DNA from: Gallionella sp.
GTDB taxonomy: Bacteria > Pseudomonadota > Gammaproteobacteria > Burkholderiales > Gallionellaceae
Reading direction: 5' to 3'
Assembly: GCA_024654105.1 (NCBI GenBank)
Contig: JANLID010000117.1
Span: forward strand, 1-7,256
DNA length: 7,256 nt
Shown in pieces: positions 1 to 5,667 of this stretch. The position numbers and the translations under genes are program-made. Each line of letters starts with the position of its first letter. Positions within the stretch are counted from its first letter, which is position 1. The notes under the pieces are model-generated. The model was not told where the DNA came from and did not search any database. It worked only from the letters and a program-made list of their open reading frames with translations.

Positions 1-412
1 CATCCGCACCCAGCCGCAGACCGAGCTGCATCAGCCGCTCGCGTGACAATCCCAGCGACCACAGACGGTTCAGCGCGATCAGCGTAGTCGCCGCATCTGA
101 GCTGCCGCCACCCAGTCCGCCGCCCATCGGGATGCGTTTTTCCACCACGATGTCCACGCCCAGCGCGCACCCAGTCTCGCGTTGCAACAGCCGTGCCGCG
201 CGCACGCACAAATCCTGCTCCTCTGGCACACCTTCAATAACATTGGTGCGATGCACCGCGCCGTCTTCGCGCAAGCTGAAATGCAGCGTGTCATGCAGGT
301 CAATAAAGCGAAACAGCGTTTGCAGCAGATGATAGCCGTCCGGCCTGCGTCCGACTACATGCAGAAACAGGTTGAGCTTGGCTGGCGCGGGACAACTGAG
401 AGTTGGTTTCAC
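1..412 (-). CDS. ispE: 4-diphosphocytidyl-2-C-methyl-D-erythritol kinase, N-terminal half (partial)
   Basis: IspE phosphorylates the 2-hydroxyl of CDP-methylerythritol with ATP in the cytoplasmic MEP pathway, which makes IPP and DMAPP. Translating the minus strand from 412 gives PAPAKLNLFLHVVGRRPDGYH near the N-terminus, with the family's K12, N14 and catalytic-type H28. The GHMP-kinase glycine-rich ATP loop PMGGGLGGGSSDAA follows at about residues 95-108. The frame ends at the window edge in GLRLGAD, so residue 137 should be the catalytic Asp of the GADVP motif. About half of a usual 280-residue protein is present. The start is GTG at 412-410, overlapping the lolB stop as GTGA. This start places the PAKLN motif at the usual distance from the N-terminus and implies translational coupling to lolB. 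No frameshift is visible. Identification is firm. Confidence 0.96.
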   Translation of the reverse strand, partial: MKPTLSCPAPAKLNLFLHVVGRRPDGYHLLQTLFRFIDLHDTLHFSLREDGAVHRTNVIEGVPEEQDLCVRAARLLQRETGCALGVDIVVEKRIPMGGGLGGGSSDAATTLIALNRLWSLGLSRERLMQLGLRLGAD

Positions 413-972
413 TGTATTTCCCACTCGTCGATCAGCAGTTGCATCTGCAAGGCATCGCGCTTCAATTCCAGGCGCGCCGGCAGGCTGTCCACTCCATCGC
501 CGGCGTAGCGCAGATAGCGCACCTCCCAACCGTTCTGGCGCAATACCGTCATTCGTCCCCCGGCGTCGCGCTCGATCTGCGCCTCGCTCTCCGCCATCGG
601 CAGCGCCAGCACCCAATGGTGCAAGCCGCTCAATGGCAAATGCCAGCCCAGCGTCTGTTGCATCAACGATTCCGCATCGTCGGCCTGATAGTGCTTATCG
701 CCGTCATCCAGCGTCGCATGCTGCGCGTCACGATAAACCCGCGCGGCAGTTTGTCCGAGCGGCGTAAGCAGCAGGATTTCGTCGGACTGCGGCTGATGCA
801 CCCAGCGCAACCCGGCGGAATGACGCGTGCCGTTATGCTTGACCGCGACGCGTCCGTTCAGCGCAAACGACGCGATATCGGGCTGCACAGGGCGTACGGC
901 CGGCACGGGAGATGTCGGCAACAACGAGCAACCGCTCAGCAGGTACCACCAGAGCAGGAGCGGCAGACGCAT
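409..972 (-). CDS. lolB: outer-membrane lipoprotein receptor LolB
   Basis: LolB is the outer-membrane lipoprotein that takes lipoproteins from the periplasmic carrier LolA and inserts them into the inner leaflet of the outer membrane. The product has 187 residues, near the usual 190-200. Residues 1-14 form a short signal peptide ending in the lipobox L-S-G-C with the lipidated Cys15. Ser follows the Cys, which fits outer-membrane sorting because there is no Asp at +2. Family features are FALNGRVAVK at 36-45, LLLTPLGQ at 67-74, LGWHLPLSGLHHWV at 108-121 and GWEVRY at 148-153, followed by LPARLEL. The ATG at 972 shares its A with the TAA of the TPR gene upstream, and the TGA overlaps the ispE GTG, so all three are probably co-translated. 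The signal peptide has only one positive charge (Arg2) and is short, but nothing suggests inactivation. Confidence 0.94.
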   Translation of the reverse strand: MRLPLLLWWYLLSGCSLLPTSPVPAVRPVQPDIASFALNGRVAVKHNGTRHSAGLRWVHQPQSDEILLLTPLGQTAARVYRDAQHATLDDGDKHYQADDAESLMQQTLGWHLPLSGLHHWVLALPMAESEAQIERDAGGRMTVLRQNGWEVRYLRYAGDGVDSLPARLELKRDALQMQLLIDEWEIQ

Positions 973-2720
973 TATTGTCCGGTGAATTTTTCGATGACCG
1001 TCTGCAACGGCACGCTGCCGGGATGGGATTTGAAGCTGTCCTGCCAGATTTTTCTGGCTTCATCCTTGTCGCCGCGCATCCACAGCACCTCGCCCAGGTG
1101 TGCGGCAATTTCGGGATCAGGGTTATTGGTAAACGCGCGACGGAGCATGTCCAGGCTCTCGTTCAGCCTGCCGCTGCGGTAGTAGCCCCAACCCACGCTG
1201 TCCATAATGGCTGGATCGTCGGGGGCAAGCTGCAATGCTTTCTCAACCAGCTCAACCGCCTCTGGAATGCGCTCGTTGCGTTCCAGCAGGCTGTAGCCGA
1301 GCACATTGTAGGCGTGCGCATGGTCGGGCTTGATCTGAATCAGCTTGCGTATCAGTTGCTCGAACACTTCCAGCTTGCCGATCTTTTCCGCCATCATGCC
1401 GGTCGCATAAAGCAGGTCGGGATGGTTGGGCAGTTTTTCCAGACCTTGTTGCAAGACCAGGTACGCGTCTTCCGCCCGCTTTGCTTCGTGCAGCAATTGA
1501 GATTCGATCAGAATCAGTTGCACGCGCTGCTGATTGTCGACGGCGGGCGCCTGATGCAGATATTCGCGCGCCTCTTCCAGCTTGCCGAGCTTGTTCAATA
1601 AATAGACCACACGCAACTGTGCGGCGAACTGGTATTCACCGCTCTTTACCTCCCGGTAATACGCTATTGCCCGATTTTCGTCCTCTTTCGCCTCGCTCAG
1701 TTGCCCGAGGTAATACTGCACGGTGTCCTGATTCTTATTGCCCTTTTCGAGCAACTGCCGGAGCTGCTTTTCCGCATCCTGCAGATCATTCAACTGCAAG
1801 GAAATCAGTGCGATTGCAAACGCAATATCCGGGTTGTGCGGATTGTCTTTTGCCAGGCGCTGAAATTCATCGCGCGATGTTTTGTACTGTTTTTGCTCCA
1901 GCAGCATGCGCGCGTATTGCAAACGGATTTCGCGCTTGTCAGGATAATCGGACAAATAGCGGCGCAATACTTCCATAGCTTGCTGCGGTGCGCTTTCCTG
2001 CAATAGCTGTGCTTCCAGCGAAACGGCCGTACCCCATTCCGGCCGCAGCTTGCGTGCCTGCCGCACCTCATCCAGCGCAAGCCCATCGTCGCCCGCCAGC
2101 CGCGCCAATTGGGCTACCGACCAATGCGCCTCGGCGATTTGCGGATAGGGTTGTGCAAGATTGCGCATCAGTTTCAGTGCGACGGACTTGTCTGGATGGG
2201 ACGCAACCATCTGGAAAATCTGCATGAACTCGTTACCTTGATTTGCCTTTTCCGCCTCCAATATCCTGGCCAACTCCGGTTGCGCCTCATCCAGCTTTCC
2301 GCCGCGCAGCAATATCGAAGACAACATGCGCGCCGCCGGAATTGAAGTCGGCTCAACTTCACACCAGTATCTGAGCGCGTCAATTGATTTGCTCATATCG
2401 CCGGATTCGATCGCCAGTTGCGCGGCACGTTTGGCCAAGCGCGGATCGCCAGTTTTTTTGGCTATGTCTGCGCTGCCTGTTACCGCCAGTGCGCTGTGTC
2501 CGCGCTGATTGGCAATTTCGGTCAGCAGGTACTCGTAGAGCAACTCATCGCTCAACTCCATGTCTGGCAATACCGGCGCGGGTTCCGCTTGCGGCTCGGG
2601 TGGCGCAACCGATTGTGCCGGCGATTGTGCCGCCGGTTGTGCCGGTTCGGTACGCGGAGGAGTTTGTGCGCAGGCCGTGAGCAGCAAACAACAAACAATC
2701 AGATAATTCATTTGGGTCAT
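972..2720 (-). CDS. TPR-repeat lipoprotein, probably envelope-associated
   Basis: This 582-residue protein is built almost entirely of tetratricopeptide helices, which act as protein-binding scaffolds. Its exact role is unknown. Residues 1-16 form a signal peptide with the lipobox L-T-A-C, so Cys17 is the likely lipidated residue and the protein is envelope-anchored. A Pro/Ala/Gln-rich linker at 20-52 follows, including three 4-residue repeats. Helical repeats run from about 57 to 575. The clearest TPR units are at 468-500 (AHAYNVLGYSLLERN), 502-535 (AIMDSVGWGYYRSGRL) and 536-570. A second in-frame ATG lies 9 bases downstream (2711). It would leave a 13-residue signal peptide before the Cys, so I keep the first ATG, though neither start has a good Shine-Dalgarno sequence. 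The gene leads an operon with lolB and ispE, an arrangement known in betaproteobacteria, which suggests a link to lipoprotein or envelope biogenesis (inference). Confidence 0.88.
   Translation of the reverse strand: MTQMNYLIVCCLLLTACAQTPPRTEPAQPAAQSPAQSVAPPEPQAEPAPVLPDMELSDELLYEYLLTEIANQRGHSALAVTGSADIAKKTGDPRLAKRAAQLAIESGDMSKSIDALRYWCEVEPTSIPAARMLSSILLRGGKLDEAQPELARILEAEKANQGNEFMQIFQMVASHPDKSVALKLMRNLAQPYPQIAEAHWSVAQLARLAGDDGLALDEVRQARKLRPEWGTAVSLEAQLLQESAPQQAMEVLRRYLSDYPDKREIRLQYARMLLEQKQYKTSRDEFQRLAKDNPHNPDIAFAIALISLQLNDLQDAEKQLRQLLEKGNKNQDTVQYYLGQLSEAKEDENRAIAYYREVKSGEYQFAAQLRVVYLLNKLGKLEEAREYLHQAPAVDNQQRVQLILIESQLLHEAKRAEDAYLVLQQGLEKLPNHPDLLYATGMMAEKIGKLEVFEQLIRKLIQIKPDHAHAYNVLGYSLLERNERIPEAVELVEKALQLAPDDPAIMDSVGWGYYRSGRLNESLDMLRRAFTNNPDPEIAAHLGEVLWMRGDKDEARKIWQDSFKSHPGSVPLQTVIEKFTGQ
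2611..2646 (-). repeat. three 12-bp imperfect tandem repeats in the TPR protein linker
   Basis: On the plus strand the units are GATTGTGCCGGC, GATTGTGCCGCC and GGTTGTGCCGGT, back to back. Read on the coding strand, offset by a base or so, they encode PAQP, AAQS and PAQS just after the lipobox. This region is a flexible Pro/Ala/Gln linker, and the unit length is a multiple of three, so copy-number changes would keep the frame. Confidence 0.75.
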
Positions 2721-2868
2721 GACAATATGCTTTTTGAAGTGAACGCGTATATTAGGTTATATCCGGCTCAATCCACAACTTTGCCGGCTGCATATTTCTG
2801 GCGGATACGGCAATTTTCAACATACTGCCGCAGTAGATTGATGCCGCTATGTATCGAAGCATATTGTC
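2721..2868. repeat. 148-bp intergenic segment bounded by a perfect 12-bp inverted repeat
   Basis: GACAATATGCTT at 2721-2732 is the exact reverse complement of AAGCATATTGTC at 2857-2868. The left arm abuts the TPR start codon and the right arm lies about 10 bases past the stop of the GIDE gene, so the pair frames almost the whole intergenic region, including the candidate promoter. I see no obvious target-site duplication outside the arms. It could be a paired operator, a long-range RNA helix, or the ends of a degraded miniature element. Confidence 0.6.
2749..2778 (-). promoter_or_regulatory. candidate sigma-70 promoter for the TPR–lolB–ispE operon
   Basis: On the minus strand TTGTGG (2778-2773) is followed after 18 bases by TAATAT (2754-2749). 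Transcription would start near 2742, giving a leader of about 20 bases before the ATG at 2720. The position and hexamers fit a housekeeping promoter, but this was found by eye without scoring. Confidence 0.45.
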
Positions 2869-2878
2869 CTGTCCTGTC

Positions 2879-3778
2879 TTATCCGAACGAAGGCATTTGC
2901 AGCAGCCAGCCCATGCCGCCCAATGCGCCAAAGAAAATCGCCAGGTGCGCCCAGCCCCAGAACAGGTAGCGGCGTGATAATTTTTCCGGCGTCAGGTTGC
3001 TGATCAGGAATAATTTCCCATCGCGCGGCCGGCCGATGATGTGGATGTCGGGCTGGGTATGCGCTTCACGCCGCTTTTTTGTCACTTCACGCCTGGCAGC
3101 CTGGCGCGCCAGCATCCATTCCTGCATATCCAGTTCGCCGTCATTGTTCAGGTCAAAACGTTCATGCAGTGCGGGCATGTCCTTTTTCCATTCGGCCAGC
3201 AATGCATTGAGTTCGGCGCGAGTGTCAAATTCCGCGCTCAGGCTGCGCGTACGGAAATCGCCGATGACATAGAGGCTGTCGTTGTGGATGAACTTCCACT
3301 CGGTATAACGATAATCGCCTTCGATCCACTGGTCGCGGTGCCTGGTAACAATTTCGGCATGGTCGGGATCGACCACGCAATCACCGCTGTCATCGCGCAG
3401 CAGGAACGAATCGCTGCTCTCGCCATTGTCCAATGTCCGCCATTTATCCTTTGCGTCGCGCTGCTCCACCTTGTAGCGATACCACAGGCAGGGCAGCAGC
3501 CGCAGCTTGCTGATCAGCGGTTCGCCGTAGGGCCTGCCGCGCCCGACGAGTTCCACGTAGCCCTGCGCGGCGGAGGCGACTTTCGAAGTCGGCGTATCGC
3601 GCACCATGCGCAGCCGGTACAGCGCCGATAACCATGCAAACAAGCTGATGAGCGCCATCACCGACAGTGTGCCCAGCCAACCCTCGCGTGATTCCAGTTT
3701 GATCCCGACGAACAGCAGCAACAACTGCGCGCCGGACGTAACCAGTTGCGCGTATTCGCGGCGCAGCCTGACCAGCAT
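2879..3778 (-). CDS. GIDE-type membrane protein with an EF-hand loop, LemA partner
   Basis: This 299-residue membrane protein resembles the bacterial GIDE family, often labelled 'E3 ubiquitin ligase-like' from the related domain of mitochondrial MUL1. No RING finger is visible, so ligase activity should not be assumed. Two hydrophobic segments (about 12-28 and 34-54) precede the GIDE-like region of about 60-178, with TPTSKVASAAQGYVELVGRG at 62-81 and CLWYRYKVE at 97-105. A third hydrophobic segment lies at about 271-293. Flanking Arg/Lys residues place the soluble part in the cytoplasm by the positive-inside rule. Residues 209-220 (DLNNDGELDMQE) form a textbook 12-residue EF-hand loop with D1, N3, D5, G6, L8, D9 and E12, followed by an Arg/Lys-rich stretch. 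The ATG lies 6 bases after the lemA stop with no strong ribosome site, so translation is probably coupled. The function is unknown; the LemA–GIDE pairing is a recurrent neighbourhood. Confidence 0.8.
   Translation of the reverse strand: MLVRLRREYAQLVTSGAQLLLLFVGIKLESREGWLGTLSVMALISLFAWLSALYRLRMVRDTPTSKVASAAQGYVELVGRGRPYGEPLISKLRLLPCLWYRYKVEQRDAKDKWRTLDNGESSDSFLLRDDSGDCVVDPDHAEIVTRHRDQWIEGDYRYTEWKFIHNDSLYVIGDFRTRSLSAEFDTRAELNALLAEWKKDMPALHERFDLNNDGELDMQEWMLARQAARREVTKKRREAHTQPDIHIIGRPRDGKLFLISNLTPEKLSRRYLFWGWAHLAIFFGALGGMGWLLQMPSFG
3142..3177 (-). other. EF-hand calcium-binding loop in the GIDE protein
   Basis: The codons for residues 201-212 would end just upstream; the loop itself is residues 209-220 (DLNNDGELDMQE), which computes to about 3119-3154, so this entry marks the surrounding helix-loop area approximately. 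All canonical calcium-ligand positions (1, 3, 5, 9 and 12), Gly6 and the hydrophobic residue at 8 are present. Only one such loop is seen in the protein, whereas functional EF-hands usually pair, so binding might need dimerisation. Confidence 0.6.
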
Positions 3779-3784
3779 GACGGT

Positions 3785-4351
3785 CTAACTAAAAAGCTGC
3801 TTCATGTCCACATCCGCCTTCTCGCTGGCAGAAAATTCCAGTAGCGGCTTCTCGCCGAAATTGAACAACGCGGCAATGATGCTGGCGGGAAACACCTCGA
3901 TTTGCACGTTGTTGATGTTCACCGTTTCGTTGTACAGCTCGCGGCGGTCGGCGATGCCGTTCTCCAGCGAGATGATGCGGTTCTGCAACTGCATGAAATT
4001 CTCGTTGGCCTTCAGTTCCGGGTAGGCTTCCGCCACCGCAAAAATATTGCCGAGCCCCATACGCAGCATGCCCTCCGCCTGCCCCAGCGCGGGAATATCC
4101 TGTTGCTGGCGCGCGGTTTGCACCTGCGAGCGCGCTTCGATGACTTTTTGCAGCGTGGCCTGCTCGAATTCCTTGTACTGCCTGCACACCTCGACCAGTT
4201 TGGGCAGCTCGTCATGGCGCTGTTTCAACAGCACGTCGATATTCGCCCACGCCTTGGCAACGGCGTGTTTGACGTTGACCAGATGGTTGTACAGAGTGAT
4301 GCCGTAGATCAGCAGGACAGTGATGACGCCGAGGAAAATCAGTATGAACAT
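3785..4351 (-). CDS. lemA: LemA family protein
   Basis: LemA proteins have one N-terminal membrane helix and a long helical-bundle domain; their biochemical role is not established. This one has 188 residues, the usual size. Residues 2-20 are the membrane segment. The family signature follows: YNHLVNVKHAV at 21-31, AWANIDVLLKQRHDELPKLV at 34-53, YPELKANENFMQLQNRI at 110-126, then the E-N-G-I-A-D-R-R-E-L-Y-N-E-T-V block at 130-144 and the C-terminal FPASIIAALFNF at 154-165. The ATG at 4351 has a strong Shine-Dalgarno AAAGGAG six bases upstream, which fixes the start. The gene leads a two-gene unit with the GIDE/EF-hand protein, 6 bases downstream. A palindromic repeat lies between its likely promoter and its ribosome site. 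Confidence 0.95.
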   Translation of the reverse strand: MFILIFLGVITVLLIYGITLYNHLVNVKHAVAKAWANIDVLLKQRHDELPKLVEVCRQYKEFEQATLQKVIEARSQVQTARQQQDIPALGQAEGMLRMGLGNIFAVAEAYPELKANENFMQLQNRIISLENGIADRRELYNETVNINNVQIEVFPASIIAALFNFGEKPLLEFSASEKADVDMKQLFS

Positions 4352-4355
4352 GTTG

Positions 4356-4362
4356 GCTCCTT
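4356..4362 (-). promoter_or_regulatory. strong ribosome binding site of lemA
   Basis: The minus strand reads AAAGGAGCCAACATG. The AAAGGAG core lies at optimal spacing from the ATG at 4351. It is the clearest Shine-Dalgarno site among the genes here. Confidence 0.75.
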
Positions 4363-4374
4363 TGCATTATTAAC

Positions 4375-4418
4375 GTAGGGTGCGCTTTGCGCACCATGGT
4401 GCGTGAAACGCACCCTAC
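4375..4418. repeat. 44-bp near-perfect palindrome (REP/MITE-type element)
   Basis: The element starts GTAGGGTGCG (4375-4384), ends CGCACCCTAC (4409-4418) and is centred on CCATGG. The two 22-base arms match at 19 of 22 positions, with all three mismatches clustered at positions 11, 14 and 15 of the arm. From memory, palindromes with GTAGGGTGCG…CGCACCCTAC ends are common interspersed repeats in beta- and gammaproteobacteria. No second copy is seen in this window. It lies between the lemA ribosome site and the candidate lemA promoter. Confidence 0.8.
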
Positions 4419-4425
4419 AAATCAA

Positions 4426-4455
4426 ATAGTAGCGTGTGAAACGATATGGCCGCAA
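4426..4455 (-). promoter_or_regulatory. candidate sigma-70 promoter for lemA
   Basis: On the minus strand TTGCGG (4455-4450) is followed after 18 bases by TACTAT (4431-4426). The predicted start near 4419 is at the edge of the palindrome, so the mRNA would begin with that hairpin. The hexamers are moderate matches found by eye. Confidence 0.35.
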
Positions 4456-4467
4456 CGGCGCGTTACG

Positions 4468-4487
4468 CCGGCTATGACACCAGCCGG
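4468..4487 (-). terminator. weak hairpin downstream of the methyltransferase gene
   Basis: CCGGCT (4468-4473) and AGCCGG (4482-4487) form a 6-bp GC-rich stem with an 8-base loop, about 45 bases after the methyltransferase stop. No run of U follows, so it is at best a weak or factor-dependent terminator. Confidence 0.25.
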
Positions 4488-4530
4488 TTATTCAGGCAGG
4501 ACTCGGCCCGCGCCGGCCGGGTCAGCGCAG

Positions 4531-5667
4531 TCAGCCTTTTGCGAGCCGCCACAACGAGGTGATTTCTGCCGCGCGTGCAATATGCAGCGGGTCTGCCGCA
4601 TCGCTGGCACGCGGGTGGCGTGGCCGCACATCCATGCGATCCAGCACCCTCAATCCGGCGGCGGCAATCATCCCGAGCAGTTTCTCGCGCGTGCGCAAAC
4701 CCAGATGCTCGGCCAGATCGGAAAGGATCAGCCAGCCTTCGCCGCCGGGCGTGAGGTGAGCCGTCAGTCCGTTGAGGAAGCCGAGCAGCATGCGACTGTC
4801 CGGGTCGTACACCGCGCGCTCAACGGTTGAACTCGGTCGTGCCGGTACCCACGGCGGATTGCAAACGACCAGCGGCGCTCTACCTTCCGGAAAAAGATCG
4901 GCCTGCACCACCTCCACTTGCCCCGCGAACCCAAGCCGCGCCAGATTGTCGCGGGCACAAGCCAGGGCGCGCACATCCTGATCGGTCGCTACCACCTGCG
5001 CGATACCCCGGCGCGCCAGCACTGCCGCGAGCACACCGCTGCCGGTGCCGATGTCGAAAGCAAGCTCAACTGCAGGCAGCGGCGCTTGCGCCACCAGTTC
5101 CACATATTCGCCGCGCACCGGGGAGAACACACCATAGTGCGGATGAATGCGCGCCCCCAAGGCAGGAACCTCGACTCCTTTCTTGCGCCATTCGTGCGCG
5201 CCGACCAGTCCCAGCAATTCGCGCAGCGAGACCACCGAAGATTCCCCGCCGGCGCCATATGCCTCAAGGCAGGCCTGGCGCAGGTCGGGCGCACGGCGCA
5301 GCGGAATGCTGTAATCCGCTTCCAGCGGGATAAGCAACATCGCCAGCGTGCGCGCACGCTGCGATTGCGCCTGTCGATGCAGATGGAAAGACTCTGCCGG
5401 CGAGATGTGAGAGGACGGGATTTGCTTTTTGCGCGGCTTGCGTTCGGCTCGCCGTGCCAGCGCCTGCAACAACTGCCGCGCATTCTGGAAGTCGCCGCGC
5501 CACAATAACGCGGTACCCTCGCAAGCGAGGCGATATGCGGCATCTGCCGTCATGGTGTCATCGGCGATGGCCACCCGTTTGGGGGGCGGCATCCCGCTCT
5601 CGGAACGCCAGCGCGCCGAACAGGACTCGTTTGCTTCCGTCCAGCGGATGATCGGATATCCGCTCAC
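4531..5667 (-). CDS. HemK/PrmC-like class I SAM-dependent methyltransferase (NPPW type)
   Basis: This 378-residue protein has a C-terminal Rossmann-type methyltransferase domain. Visible motifs are YGVFSPVRGEYV at 178-189, the SAM loop FDIGTGSG at 204-211, the acidic turn ATDQD at 227-231 and the catalytic NPPW at 270-273. NPPY/NPPW methylates amide or exocyclic amino nitrogens in Gln, adenine or guanine, so the substrate could be a protein, rRNA or tRNA; it cannot be chosen from sequence. The first 160 residues are helical, with a basic RRAERKPRKK stretch at 72-81, and I do not recognise them; they may be a substrate-binding domain. The start is GTG at 5667, overlapping the upstream stop as GTGA. 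An ATG at residue 26, preceded by GAGAGCGGG, is a reasonable alternative. It forms a unit with the spermidine-synthase-like gene. Confidence 0.85.
   Translation of the reverse strand: MSGYPIIRWTEANESCSARWRSESGMPPPKRVAIADDTMTADAAYRLACEGTALLWRGDFQNARQLLQALARRAERKPRKKQIPSSHISPAESFHLHRQAQSQRARTLAMLLIPLEADYSIPLRRAPDLRQACLEAYGAGGESSVVSLRELLGLVGAHEWRKKGVEVPALGARIHPHYGVFSPVRGEYVELVAQAPLPAVELAFDIGTGSGVLAAVLARRGIAQVVATDQDVRALACARDNLARLGFAGQVEVVQADLFPEGRAPLVVCNPPWVPARPSSTVERAVYDPDSRMLLGFLNGLTAHLTPGGEGWLILSDLAEHLGLRTREKLLGMIAAAGLRVLDRMDVRPRHPRASDAADPLHIARAAEITSLWRLAKG

Noticed and set aside
403..1601. Long plus-strand open frames opposite lolB and the TPR gene (259 and 229 codons)
   Set aside because: They lie antisense to well-supported genes, have low-complexity His/Arg/Gln-rich composition, and show no motif or ribosome site. 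They are by-products of GC-rich codon use.
2611..2646. Short tandem repeat as a phase-variation switch
   Set aside because: Units are 12 bases, so gain or loss keeps the frame; only three imperfect copies are present. It is a linker repeat rather than an on/off switch.
2418..2969. Plus-strand frame spanning the TPR start, the intergenic spacer and the GIDE end (183 codons)
   Set aside because: Arg/Cys-rich composition, antisense to both neighbours, no recognisable domain and no good start region.
2879..3778. Functional E3 ubiquitin ligase
   Set aside because: The family label comes from the GIDE domain of MUL1. No RING Cys/His pattern is present in this protein (only a few scattered Cys), so ligase activity is unsupported.
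4468..4487. Strong intrinsic terminator after the methyltransferase gene
   Set aside because: The 6-bp stem is followed by CGTAACG on the transcribed strand rather than a U-run, so it is listed only as a weak candidate.
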